A stretch of DNA of 64,000 bases from Leucobacter sp. wl10 (GCF_003569785.1 NZ_KZ984001.1:17070-81069), one strand, 5' to 3'. Shown: positions 24,996-33,734, numbered from the stretch's first letter. Notes: generated by a model not told the origin, from the letters alone. Numbers and translations are program-made.

Positions 24996-25045
24996 TACCC
25001 CTACGGGGTACCTGTACAACGTCAACCGTATACCCCGCAGAGGTA
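24996..25045 (-). promoter_or_regulatory. Double CsoR-type operator of the copZ-copA operon
   Basis: Perfect TACCCC-TAC-GGGGTA at 24996-25010 and a second box, TACCCC-GCA-GAGGTA, with one mismatch at 25031-25045. Centres are 35 bp apart. They lie 28-77 bases upstream of copZ, where they would cover the promoter. Confidence 0.75.
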
Positions 25046-25154
25046 TTCCCGCAAGCAACACGATCGGACCAGAGCCGTCAGAGACAAGGTCGCGAACATC
25101 ACCAGCATCAAAGGCGTCGGCGCCGTCGATACCCGCGCCCAAGGAGCCCTGCGC

Positions 25155-25751
25155 TCAGGCCTCCGCGTCTGCGCGGAGCCGGGGCGCTGTCGCCTGGCCC
25201 GCTCTCAGGCGTCTGGGGCCGTGCGCCCAGCAGGTGGACCGAACGTGATTCCGCCAGGCGGCAAGCAGGTAGAACAGTGCGCCTGAACCGATCGCAACAT
25301 CCGCGATATTGCTGATGAAGAAGTGCCCGTACATAAGGAAATCGATCACTGCGCCGCGGCCGAATCCCTGTGGGGAGATGACTCGATCGAGGAGGTTACC
25401 GATGGCGACCGCTTCAACGATATGCCGGGGCCGCGTGGCGGCCCAGGTGAGGAGCACAGCGGATGCGAGGCCGAGCACAGTGATCATCGGTGCGAGTTCG
25501 GAACCGAGCGAGAAGATGGCGCCGATGTTGAAGGCGAGCTGCAGGCCGAGCAGGTCGCCGAGCACAGGGACCCGGTCGTCAGTGGCGAGGAAGCGCAGGG
25601 CGAGCTGCTTGCTCGACAAATCCAGGCTGAGGGTGAGCGCAGCCACGATGCAGCTCACGGCGAACCCCAGTTCTGTGGATCGGCATCCCAACCAGACAGT
25701 CGGGACCGTACGCAGATCGTCGACGTGCTCGTGCGGGTCCTTCTGGGTCAT
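25155..25751 (-). CDS. lspA: Lipoprotein signal peptidase (signal peptidase II)
   Basis: 198 aa, four membrane segments. Family blocks in order: AFNIGAIFSLG, GNLLDRV (catalytic Asp) and VIDFL...NIADVAIG (second catalytic Asp). It cleaves prolipoproteins before the lipidated Cys. The 25-residue N-terminal leader and the basic C-terminal tail are longer than usual. It is a plasmid-type second copy next to several lipoprotein genes (zinc-binding protein, DUF305, propeller protein, TlpA) and 24 bases downstream of lnt. Confidence 0.92.
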   Translation of the reverse strand: MTQKDPHEHVDDLRTVPTVWLGCRSTELGFAVSCIVAALTLSLDLSSKQLALRFLATDDRVPVLGDLLGLQLAFNIGAIFSLGSELAPMITVLGLASAVLLTWAATRPRHIVEAVAIGNLLDRVISPQGFGRGAVIDFLMYGHFFISNIADVAIGSGALFYLLAAWRNHVRSTCWAHGPRRLRAGQATAPRLRADAEA

Positions 25752-25775
25752 GGCGTCACCGACTCGTGTGACTTC

Positions 25776-27401
25776 CTAGTCCCGCCGGTGCTGCAGTCCG
25801 AATGCGAGGAGCCCTCCGGACGCGGCGAGCGGGAGCAATATATTGATGAGGGGGCCGATTCGCACGGCTGGTGTGATTCCGGTGCGCAGCGGCACGGTCG
25901 TGACCGCCGCAGCGGGCGCATCGGCGGCGGCCCCGGCGATGACGCTGCCGTCGGGTGCGATGACCTGGCTGGTGCCCACGGTCGAGACGTTGACCACCGC
26001 ACGTCCGGTCTCGATGGCGCGCATGCGGGCGATCTCGAGCTGCTGCAGGTTCTCATCGGTGCCTCGGAAGTCGGCGTTGTTGGTCTGGAAGGCGAAGAAC
26101 TGGGCTCCGTCTCTGACGCCGTCCCAGATCACGGCGTCGTAGATGACGTCGAAGCAGATCGCGAGTCCGACACCGATCCCGTCGAGGATGACCGTCGGCG
26201 GATCGGTCCCCGGAGTGTACTCGCGCTGGATGAGACCCACGAGGTTGGGAACGATGCGCTCGTAGAACCAGCGGTCGGGCACATACTCGCCGAACGGGAC
26301 CGGGTTGATCTTGTCGTAGCGTTGTTCCGCGCCGCCAGGCTCCCAGAGCAGTGAGGTGTTGAACGTGTTCTGCCCCCGCGTCGTTGCCGCGTTCATGAGG
26401 AGCGGAGCGTCGTAGCGCTGCACGAGCTCGTCGAGTGTGGTCGCGGTAGCCGGGTTCGCAAGCGGATCCGAGTCGACGCCGCCTTCCGGCCAGACCAGGA
26501 GATCCATGGTCTGTCCGGACACCCGCTCCGTCGCTCGTATTTGCGCGGCGAGGACGTCGCCGGCGCGGCGCGGGTCGAAGTACCCGGCCGGTCCGTTCCC
26601 TTGCACCCAACCGACGCGGAGGGTGCCGGCCGTCTCGGTGGGGAATGCGGGAATGGATAGGAGGGCGATGATCGCCACCGCGGGAATCAGCCCCGCCCAG
26701 TTCCGGGGAGCCGGCCGGGTGACCCACTGCACGATTCCGGCGCAGAGGCAGACGATGAGGAAGGTGAGCCCGGTCACTCCGACCCAGGAGGCGGCGTCGG
26801 CGAACGGGCCGTTTGCCTGTGACATGCCGACCCGACCCCACGGGAACCCGCCGTAAGGCCAGGCCCCCAGGAGGAGTTCACGGGTGGCCCAGATCGTGGC
26901 GACAAGCAACGGAAGCAGCGCACGGCGTGCACTGCGGCGCGGCGGAGCTCCTGCCCATCGGAAGGCGAATGCGAGGGGGATCGCCCCGGCGGCGAAGAGG
27001 AGGGACTCGAAGCCGGCCAGCGCGATCCAGGGGATCGGGCCGAGGAACTGCACCACCCACATCAGGTGGGTGAAATAGAAGGCGGCACCGTAGGCCAAAC
27101 CGACAGCGAACGCTCCCCCGGCGCTCCGCCCTACCAGCGTGACGAGCCCACCGGCGACGCTGAGGAAAGCGAGGGGCCACCAGCCCACGCTCGCGAAGGC
27201 GAGATCCAGCAGCACCCCCGAGATCACGGCGATCGGGAGCACGACGTACCAGGGCAGCCTGCCCCGCTCCGCACCGGCCGCGCGTAGGGGGAGCGCGGCA
27301 GTCCGCGCGCTCACCTCGCGCCGGGGTATACGGCCAACGCCGGTCATAGCGTTCTCGTTCATGGATAGTGGTGGGTGGTCCTCAGGCGTCGCGGCTTGCA
27401 C
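25776..27401 (-). CDS. lnt: Apolipoprotein N-acyltransferase
   Basis: 541 aa; about seven membrane helices followed by a nitrilase-type domain. The triad is visible: Glu in LLVWPEGG, Lys in YDKINPVPFGEY, and Cys in AICFDVIYD (usually ICFE; here Asp follows Phe). The GTG at 27401 directly abuts the ccsB stop, giving coupling; ATG 27362 and 27347 are alternatives. It adds the third acyl chain to lipoproteins. With lspA it forms a mobile lipoprotein-maturation pair attached to a copper locus. Confidence 0.88.
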   Translation of the reverse strand: MQAATPEDHPPLSMNENAMTGVGRIPRREVSARTAALPLRAAGAERGRLPWYVVLPIAVISGVLLDLAFASVGWWPLAFLSVAGGLVTLVGRSAGGAFAVGLAYGAAFYFTHLMWVVQFLGPIPWIALAGFESLLFAAGAIPLAFAFRWAGAPPRRSARRALLPLLVATIWATRELLLGAWPYGGFPWGRVGMSQANGPFADAASWVGVTGLTFLIVCLCAGIVQWVTRPAPRNWAGLIPAVAIIALLSIPAFPTETAGTLRVGWVQGNGPAGYFDPRRAGDVLAAQIRATERVSGQTMDLLVWPEGGVDSDPLANPATATTLDELVQRYDAPLLMNAATTRGQNTFNTSLLWEPGGAEQRYDKINPVPFGEYVPDRWFYERIVPNLVGLIQREYTPGTDPPTVILDGIGVGLAICFDVIYDAVIWDGVRDGAQFFAFQTNNADFRGTDENLQQLEIARMRAIETGRAVVNVSTVGTSQVIAPDGSVIAGAAADAPAAAVTTVPLRTGITPAVRIGPLINILLPLAASGGLLAFGLQHRRD

Positions 27402-28409
27402 TCAGCTCAGGCCGGAGTACGCGTGGAGGCCTTTGAAGAAGAGATTGACGATCGTGAAGTTGAAGATCACCGCGGCGAACCCGATCAGGGACAACCACGC
27501 GGACTTCGTTCCCCGCCAGCCGCGCGTGGCACGGGCGTGGATGTACCCGGCATAGAGCACCCAGATGATGAACGTCCACACCTCTTTGACGTCGAAGCCC
27601 CAGTATCGGCCCCACGACTCGTTCGCCCAGATCGCTCCGGCGATGAGGGTGAATGTCCAGAAGATGAACCCGAGGATCGCGAAGCGGTAGGCGAGCGTCT
27701 CGAGCGCCTCCGCATCCGGGAGCCCCCGGAGGTAGCCGCGGCCCGGCCTCAGCGGGCCGGTGCGCTCGGCGGATCGATGTTCCTGCCTGGACTGCCGGAG
27801 CTGCGTGGTGGAGAGGCCAGCGGCGATCGCGAACAGCGCGGTCGCGAGTGATGCGACGAAGACGTGGATGATGAGCCAGATGCTCTTGAGCGGATCCATC
27901 AGGGGGGTGACCTCGACGTAGAAGGAGAGCGTCGCACCGCCGAGGAAGAACACGACCATACCCACGATGAACACGCCGAGGAACCGCAGATCGTACCAGC
28001 GCAGTGCGGCGAGGTACACGGCGACGATCAGCAGGGTGCCGATGAGGGCGAACTCGTACATGTTCGCCCACGGCACCCGCTCCGCCGCGATGCCACGCGC
28101 GAGCGTGGCGGTAAGATGCAGGCCGAAGCCGAGGCCACTGAGCGCGAGGGCCAGGCGCGCCCAGAGCCGCCGCGATCGCTCCGCTCGTGGAATCCGGAGG
28201 CTGGGCGCTTCGCGCCCAGCCGGTGGCGCGGCCAGGGTGCTGGGCCTCGCCCCCACGAGCGCCGCCTCGCGCTCCCTCGCCGGCGCAGGAGCGGCGCGTT
28301 GTGAGAGGTCGTAGGCGAAGGCGAGAAACGCGAGGACGTAAATCGTGATCGCCGACCAGACGGCGAGCACCGAATACGCGTCGAGCGCAGTCTGCAGTTC
28401 GAGATCCAT
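27402..28409 (-). CDS. ccsB: Cytochrome c biogenesis protein CcsB (CcsA/ResC type)
   Basis: 335 aa from ATG 28409 (GAGGAGT upstream). Multiple membrane helices with the tryptophan-rich haem-handling motif WGFDVKEVW near residue 252 and flanking His in HVFVASLA and YIHARATR. It forms the system II haem-export and ligation complex with ResB. A charged insert (about residues 40-75) separates helices 1 and 2. It lies between resB and lnt in one long minus-strand operon. Confidence 0.9.
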   Translation of the reverse strand: MDLELQTALDAYSVLAVWSAITIYVLAFLAFAYDLSQRAAPAPAREREAALVGARPSTLAAPPAGREAPSLRIPRAERSRRLWARLALALSGLGFGLHLTATLARGIAAERVPWANMYEFALIGTLLIVAVYLAALRWYDLRFLGVFIVGMVVFFLGGATLSFYVEVTPLMDPLKSIWLIIHVFVASLATALFAIAAGLSTTQLRQSRQEHRSAERTGPLRPGRGYLRGLPDAEALETLAYRFAILGFIFWTFTLIAGAIWANESWGRYWGFDVKEVWTFIIWVLYAGYIHARATRGWRGTKSAWLSLIGFAAVIFNFTIVNLFFKGLHAYSGLS

Positions 28410-28479
28410 CGTTACTCCTCTGCCGCAATCGCGGTCCTCGTGATGCTGGTGCGGTGGGCGATCGGGGCGCCGTACTCGG

Positions 28480-30195
28480 TCACGGTGCTCCCTTCGTGAA
28501 CCGTGGCGTCTGCGCCGCCTCGGCGACGACCGAGAGATGCCGGTCACTGAACTCGGCGACGACGCGGGCGAGGCTCGGATCCTCGCCGCGCGCCAGGCCG
28601 GCGTATTCGAGTCTGACCCTGCGTTCTCCGACGATCGGGTCGGTGAGGGTGGCCTTGACCCAGAGCCGGCGGCGCGGCACGAGCAGCCCGGTGATGAGCC
28701 CCGCAGTGGCGAGAATGGCGAAGACGAGCACCCAGGTGGCGCCGGTGTCGCGCTGGATCTGCAGTGAGACGAACCGTTTCACCGGCTCCTTGGCGCCCTC
28801 GGTCACGGTGAGATCCTCGAAGGTGATGGTACCCATTCCGTTCGGGAGATCGGCGGTATCGCCGGGGGCGAGGTCGATCGAGTCGACCCCGGTATCCCCG
28901 CCGGTGATCTGCGTCATCGCATCGGTGTCGAGCTGGTAGACCGAGCGCGGGGTGCCGTCGTCGATGCCGAGGTCGCCCGTGAACACGTTGAAGGTGAGCC
29001 GTGGGTTGATGAGATCGGGGAATACCGAGTAGGAGGCGCCGGTGTCGAGCGTGCTCTGGGTGGGGTAGAAGAAGCCGACGAGTCCGATCTGCTCGGGCAG
29101 TCCGTCGGGGACCTTCACAATGCCCAGAGACGTCATCGCGGAGTCTTGCGGGAGGAACGGTTGGGGTTCCTGGTAGACGATGCCGCCGTCGGCGTTGCGG
29201 ATGGTGATCATCGGCGCATACCCGTTATCGAGCAAGTAGATCCGGTCGCCGTCCACCTCGATCGGGGCGTTGACGCGGACCGTCGCTGCGCGCGTCTGCG
29301 GGGTGTCAGGCTCTCGGATCGTGAGTCGGGCGGCGAAGTTCCCCGCCTGACCCGCGCCCGGTCGGCCGGGTTCGACGTACTCGACGTCGAACCCGTCGAG
29401 GCTTATCGCGTACGGGGCGAGCGAGTTCGGGTCGAAGAATCGCCCCGGTGAGAACGAGGAGTAGGCGCTCTGGGCATTCACGAAGGTGGTACCGGCAACG
29501 ATGACGCGATCACCGGTGTAGTTGAGTCCGCTGCTGAACAGCACGCTCACGAGGACCCCCACCAGTGCGGAGTGGAAGACGAGGTTGCCGGTTTCGCGCA
29601 GGTAGCCGCGTTCGGCGGACACCGACCAGCTCTGCTCGCTGTCGTATCGAGCGATGCGGTATCCGCGGCGGCGGAGCTCCGACGCGGCGATCTCGATCGC
29701 TCGATCGATGTCCGCCACGGAACGTTCTCCGTCGAACTGTAGCTCGCGCGACACATGGGCGGCCATGCGCTGCAGACGTGACGGCGTCTTCGGCGCGGGG
29801 GCCCTCAGCGCCTTCGCATGGTGGGCGATCCTCGGGATGATGCAGCCGATCAGGGAGACGAACAGCAGCAGGTAGATGGCGGAGAACCATGCCGAGCTGT
29901 AGACGTCGAACAGCTGGAACCGGTCGAGTATGGGGGCGAGCTGGGGATTGGTGTCGTAGTACTGGACGACACCATTCGGGTCGGCCTGTCGCTGCGGGAC
30001 GAGGGATCCCGGGATCGCCGAGACCGCCAGCAGTAGGAGCAGCAGCAGCGCGGTGCGCATGCTGGTGAGCTGCCGCCAGGCCCACCGCAGCCAGCCGCGC
30101 CAGCCGAGCCCGCCGACGCGGTCCCGTTCGATCGAGTCGATATGGTCACTCGGTCGGGCCGGCAGCGTGTCCGGTTCAGAGTGGGAGCTGGACAC
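28480..30195 (-). CDS. resB: Cytochrome c biogenesis protein ResB
   Basis: 571 aa. Three N-terminal membrane helices, a large external domain (about residues 230-480) and a fourth helix near the C-terminus (TWVLVFAILATAGLITGLLV), as in ResB/Ccs1. The start overlaps the ccdA stop by 20 bases. It holds apocytochrome c and works with CcsB to attach haem at CXXCH motifs outside the membrane. Confidence 0.9.
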   Translation of the reverse strand: MSSSHSEPDTLPARPSDHIDSIERDRVGGLGWRGWLRWAWRQLTSMRTALLLLLLLAVSAIPGSLVPQRQADPNGVVQYYDTNPQLAPILDRFQLFDVYSSAWFSAIYLLLFVSLIGCIIPRIAHHAKALRAPAPKTPSRLQRMAAHVSRELQFDGERSVADIDRAIEIAASELRRRGYRIARYDSEQSWSVSAERGYLRETGNLVFHSALVGVLVSVLFSSGLNYTGDRVIVAGTTFVNAQSAYSSFSPGRFFDPNSLAPYAISLDGFDVEYVEPGRPGAGQAGNFAARLTIREPDTPQTRAATVRVNAPIEVDGDRIYLLDNGYAPMITIRNADGGIVYQEPQPFLPQDSAMTSLGIVKVPDGLPEQIGLVGFFYPTQSTLDTGASYSVFPDLINPRLTFNVFTGDLGIDDGTPRSVYQLDTDAMTQITGGDTGVDSIDLAPGDTADLPNGMGTITFEDLTVTEGAKEPVKRFVSLQIQRDTGATWVLVFAILATAGLITGLLVPRRRLWVKATLTDPIVGERRVRLEYAGLARGEDPSLARVVAEFSDRHLSVVAEAAQTPRFTKGAP

Positions 30196-30940
30196 TCGCC
30201 ATCACCCCCTGCAGGGCAGACATGAGCCGGGTCCACAACCCGGTCACCATGAGCACGCCGAGGAGTACCAGCACAACGCCGCCGGCGATGTTGATGCTCC
30301 GGATGTGGCGGCGCAGGAACGACATTGACCGGCTCGCCCACCCCAGTCCGAGCGCGAGAAGAACAAAGGGGATGCCGAGGCCCAGCGAGTAGGCGATGCC
30401 GAGAAGCGCGGCACGGGCGGGATCGCCGAAGTTCCAGGACACGGACAGAATCGCTGCAAGCGTCGGCCCGATGCACGGCGTCCAGCCTACGCCGAGGGCG
30501 AGTCCGAGCAGCGGTGCCCCAGCCAGCCCCAATCGCGAGCGGAAACGTGGACGGATGGTGCGCTGCATCCCCCGGAAGGCGCCCACGAACGCAAGCCCCA
30601 TGAGGATGACCACGGCTCCCAGGATGCGGGTGGTGAGGTCCGCGTAAGCGATGAAGACCCGACCAATGAGCCCGCCGAGTACGGTGACGGAGACGAACAC
30701 GACGGAGAACCCGGCGATGAACAACAGCACACCCCACAACAGGCGTCGTCGCTGCACCCCGCTGCTCCCGCTAGGAGACCCCCCGTCCTCGGCACCGCTC
30801 ACGGTGGAGCCGAGGTAACCGAAGTAGCCGGGGACAAGAGGGAGCACACAGGGAGAGGCGAATGAGACGAAACCAGCGAGCACCGCCACCAGGACTCCCA
30901 CCCAGAGCGCTCCATCGAACACGAGATCGCTGGGATTCAT
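30176..30940 (-). CDS. ccdA: Thiol-disulfide transporter CcdA
   Basis: 254 aa, six membrane helices. The paired redox Cys are in SFASPCVLPLVPGY (about residue 32) and VGWTPCIGPTLAA (about residue 152), the exact CcdA/DsbD-beta signatures. It carries electrons from cytoplasmic thioredoxin to the external TlpA/ResA. The start overlaps the tlpA-like stop by four bases (ATGA). Confidence 0.93.
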   Translation of the reverse strand: MNPSDLVFDGALWVGVLVAVLAGFVSFASPCVLPLVPGYFGYLGSTVSGAEDGGSPSGSSGVQRRRLLWGVLLFIAGFSVVFVSVTVLGGLIGRVFIAYADLTTRILGAVVILMGLAFVGAFRGMQRTIRPRFRSRLGLAGAPLLGLALGVGWTPCIGPTLAAILSVSWNFGDPARAALLGIAYSLGLGIPFVLLALGLGWASRSMSFLRRHIRSINIAGGVVLVLLGVLMVTGLWTRLMSALQGVMASVQLPL

Positions 30941-31548
30941 GTCGACTCCGCCAGCGTGTCGGTGATGAGCGTGTCGAGGATGGAGGCCGATTCGAGCTGG
31001 CCGATGATGCGGGCCGCGACGCGACCCTCACGGTCGAGCACGAGCGTGGTGGGGGTCGCTTGGATCGGCGTCACCCCGGCGAAGGCCTGCTTGACGCGGC
31101 CGTCGGTCACGTCGATCACGCTGGGGTAGGTGATGCCATGATCCTCGGCGAAAGCCCGCGCCGTCGCCGGCTGGTCGTAGATGTTCACCCCCAGGAATCC
31201 GACCTCGTCGCCCTGGTGCTTCTGCCAGCTCTCTTCGAGCATCGGCGCTTCGACAATGCAGGGTCCGCACGCGGCGTACCAGAAGTTCACGACATACACG
31301 CTCTCGGCGTAGTCGTCGCTGGCGACCGGTTCGCCGTACTCGGTGGTGCCGGCGAAGGTCACCGGAGCGCCGCGCTCATCGACGGGGATCTCGACGATCC
31401 GGCCGTCGGCGGCGCCAGTGCGCTCGTTCTCCTGCTGGTACCGCTCAGACAGTGGTGCGGCGGCGGCGCATCCGATCAGGCCGATACTGATCGCGGATGT
31501 CGCCACAAGTGCGGTTACCAGCAGGATCGTCCCTCTAGACGTCCTCAA
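30937..31548 (-). CDS. TlpA/ResA-like thioredoxin lipoprotein
   Basis: 203 aa with a TTG start (GGAGAA upstream). Lipobox LIGC at residues 24-27. Thioredoxin fold with the active site CGPC (94-97) and a cis-Pro loop (QATPTTLVLD). It reduces apocytochrome c Cys outside the membrane with electrons from CcdA. Heads the ccdA-resB-ccsB-lnt-lspA series. Confidence 0.88.
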   Translation of the reverse strand: MRTSRGTILLVTALVATSAISIGLIGCAAAAPLSERYQQENERTGAADGRIVEIPVDERGAPVTFAGTTEYGEPVASDDYAESVYVVNFWYAACGPCIVEAPMLEESWQKHQGDEVGFLGVNIYDQPATARAFAEDHGITYPSVIDVTDGRVKQAFAGVTPIQATPTTLVLDREGRVAARIIGQLESASILDTLITDTLAEST

Positions 31549-31641
31549 TTTCTCGGTTCTCCTTGTTCCTCAACGCGTAAGTCGCGGGCCGCGATGGACA
31601 GACCGGCCCGTTCCTGCCCGTGCGGGCAGCGTGAGGAGGAG

Positions 31642-32043
31642 TCAGATTCGCAGAAGATTCAGTTCGAGCAGCCCGAATCGTTGTCGGCCGCAATGGCCGA
31701 ACGCAGGCGAGCACCGGATCGGGGCGGGCACGGGTCGCTGCCGCTGGAATCGCACCAGACGGAAGCGCAGCGCGAGGGAGAGCAGAACGGCCAATGCCAT
31801 CCCGCAGAGGATCCCGAGAATGCAGGTGACGACCCCGATCACCATGTCTTCGTCCATCGCGGTCACCGCCGCCGTAGTGACGAAATGTTCACCGACAGTC
31901 TGAGCGGAAGCCGGGGCCGACTCCGCTGCAGAGGCGGTGATCCCGAGCTCCTCGCTATGGGTGGCTCCCCAGAGCCCGACGAGCGTGACAACAGCCACGA
32001 GGAGAAGCGTCGCCGCACGCAGCACCTGGCTCCGCCGCGTCAT
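31642..32043 (-). CDS. DUF6153-like small membrane protein (copy 3)
   Basis: About 133 aa from ATG 32043; the start is uncertain because no strong ribosome site is seen. Same layout as the two DUF6153 proteins: a helix after a basic start (VLRAATLLLVAVVTLVGLW), an external loop, a second helix (about 71-92), and a basic tail ending LLELNLLRI. The Cys pair of the other copies is absent from the loop. It lies 93 bases upstream of the TlpA-like gene and may be co-transcribed with the cytochrome c genes. Confidence 0.5.
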   Translation of the reverse strand: MTRRSQVLRAATLLLVAVVTLVGLWGATHSEELGITASAAESAPASAQTVGEHFVTTAAVTAMDEDMVIGVVTCILGILCGMALAVLLSLALRFRLVRFQRQRPVPAPIRCSPAFGHCGRQRFGLLELNLLRI

Positions 32044-32171
32044 GCGGCCAGGACGGAAGGCGTGGAGCAGACCCCGATTGTACCGAGCGAGTCCTAGGCG
32101 CGTCTGAGCAACCTGACTTGTGGGTTTGGTTCGGCCCCGGATACCCGGCAGCTCAGTAAAGCTCGGGGCCC

Positions 32172-32240
32172 TCACCGCCCGCCGTGTTCAATCGCCCGGT
32201 CCGGCCGGGTCTTCATCTTGGAGCGCAGCGACTTCTTCCC
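32172..32240 (-). pseudogene. Relic of the 3' end of the backbone coiled-coil gene
   Basis: Encodes KKSLRSKMKTRPDRAIEHGG plus R and stop, against KQSLRPKTKTRPNRAIERGG plus R and stop at the end of the gene at 32925-33725. The match stops abruptly upstream. Confidence 0.8.
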
Positions 32241-32357
32241 GACACCCCTGCAGCACGGTCGAGGGAATCGATGTGACCAATGTCAGAGGACGCCCCGAGG
32301 ATAGGCGCGAGAGGCTCACGGTTCGCATCCGGGCCGGCCTTCGCGGATAATGATGTA

Positions 32358-32373
32358 TCGAAAGTTTGTTCGA
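32358..32373. promoter_or_regulatory. LexA (SOS) box-like dyad
   Basis: TCGAAAGTTTGTTCGA differs at one of twelve defined bases from the actinobacterial SOS consensus TCGAAC-N4-GTTCGA. It is part of a longer dyad, TATCGAA / TTCGATA (32356-32375). No SOS gene is evident next to it. Confidence 0.45.
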
Positions 32374-32546
32374 TAGATGGGGAGATTGCATGATGCGTGC
32401 GCTGCTGCCGCGAATCGTCTCGCCCGAGCTGATGCCAGTGCAGCCAGGCGCTCCCGCCGTCCCAGCACCCGCTGAGGGCGCCGGTGCAGTCCTCGCAGAG
32501 CACGCGCACTCGGTATCGCATGAGCGGTGTCTGGACTGCGCGCTGA

Positions 32547-32852
32547 CTACTCGCGCTCGGCCGCAGCCATTTCGTATTCGATCCAGGCGCGACGCGCAGC
32601 GCGCACCCGCTCATCCTCCGGCCCCATCCCTCCCGCGCGATCGGCGGTGACGAGCATCATCCGAAAGACGGCATCGACGTTCTCAGGTCGCAGGCCGTGG
32701 AGCGTGGAGAGCAGTCGGCCGAGGTCGTAGGCGCTGAGATCCTTGGTGTGCGGGTTGCTGTCCTCGAACGTCGTGATGGCGCGTGCGCCGGTCGGGTCGC
32801 CCTTCGAGCAGATCGCGGCGCCCACTCGTGCGATGAGGTCGATGATCTCCAT
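32547..32852 (-). CDS. Hypothetical plasmid protein
   Basis: 101 aa from ATG 32852 with AGAAGGG upstream; an in-frame start at 32903 adds a leader without a site. Helical and acidic: LLSTLHGLRPENVDAVFRMM, then a charged C-terminal helix. No motif recognised. It follows the coiled-coil gene of the mobilisation operon by 72 bases and is probably its last member. Confidence 0.55.
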   Translation of the reverse strand: MEIIDLIARVGAAICSKGDPTGARAITTFEDSNPHTKDLSAYDLGRLLSTLHGLRPENVDAVFRMMLVTADRAGGMGPEDERVRAARRAWIEYEMAAAERE

Positions 32853-32924
32853 CGTTCTGCCCTTCTCTGGTGACGTCGGCGTCCCTGCCGACTCCACGAT
32901 CATTCTCTCGATCCCCGCTGGGAG

Positions 32925-33725
32925 TCATCTGCCGCCGCGTTCGATCGCGCGGTTCGGGCGGGTCTTCGTTTTGGGTCGGAGGGATTGCTTCGGCCGGGTG
33001 CTCCTGACAGCCTCACTGGGGCTGCGCGCCTGGTCGACGTCGGCCTGCTTCCAGGCGGCCGCGGCCTCGGGCTCCCCTGCCTGGCTGATCCGCTCCGCGT
33101 GCTCTTCGCGACGCGCGGCCGAGTCCCAGATGCGGTTGGCGTCCTCCTCGAGGGCGAGCGCCTCGTCGAATCGCTCGGCCTGTCCCCGCTCGTCTTCTCG
33201 ATCGATCTCGTACTCGAGGATCTCGGACTCGGCGACGAGCCCGAGGGTGGCGTCGCGGTCGCGGCGGGCGTTCTCGCGTTCGCCGGCCGCCTCCTGCCCC
33301 GGCGCCCTGTTCCGGGCGAGGGCGTCGCGCACGGTGGCGGGATCCGCGCCCGTCTCGTTGACCTCGATTTGGTAGCGCTCGCGCAGCTCGTGCCGGATGC
33401 GGCCCTCAGCTGCGCGGGCCGCCTCGTCCTCGTCGCGCCAGGTGACCGCCGTCTCGTAGGCGCGGGCGACGTCACGGGTCTCGGCCTGCTCCCACCAGGA
33501 CGCCTCGTGCACCGGCGCGAGCTCGGCGCGGGCGGTCATACGGTCGACGTCGAGGCGGGCCTGGATCTGTCGGGCCTCGTCGAGATCCCGGCGGGTGGCC
33601 TGCTCGAGGGTGCTGCGGCGACGCAGGCTCGCGCTGCGGGCCAGCTGCGCGGCGGTCATTAGCCCCATGCGGAGATTGCCCTGCGCCTCGTCGGTGACGC
33701 CGTCGGATTCTTGCTGCTCGGCCAT
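32925..33725 (-). CDS. Coiled-coil protein of the mobilisation operon
   Basis: 266 aa, almost entirely charged helix (Glu/Arg/Ala-rich heptads from about residue 30 to 235), with a basic tail (RPKTKTRPNRAIERGGR). No enzymatic motif. Nine bases separate it from the relaxase stop, so it is co-transcribed with mobC and the relaxase. A relaxosome accessory role is inferred from position only. A relic of its 3' end lies at 32172-32240. Confidence 0.65.
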   Translation of the reverse strand: MAEQQESDGVTDEAQGNLRMGLMTAAQLARSASLRRRSTLEQATRRDLDEARQIQARLDVDRMTARAELAPVHEASWWEQAETRDVARAYETAVTWRDEDEAARAAEGRIRHELRERYQIEVNETGADPATVRDALARNRAPGQEAAGERENARRDRDATLGLVAESEILEYEIDREDERGQAERFDEALALEEDANRIWDSAARREEHAERISQAGEPEAAAAWKQADVDQARSPSEAVRSTRPKQSLRPKTKTRPNRAIERGGR

Positions 33726-33734
33726 CTCAATCCC

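Larger units (their letters stand above)
32044..32546. other. Junction between the accessory block and the plasmid backbone
   Basis: No intact gene. It holds a 69-base relic of the coiled-coil gene (32172-32240) and a LexA-like dyad (32358-32373) with a -10-like GATAAT just before it. A possible small + frame from ATG 32390 (GGGGAG upstream, about 86 aa) runs antisense into the next gene and has no recognisable fold. Confidence 0.55.

Noticed and set aside
25046..25154. Possible transposase relic between copZ and lspA
   Set aside because: The stretch reads as basic helical sequence in one frame, but no family motif was convincing.
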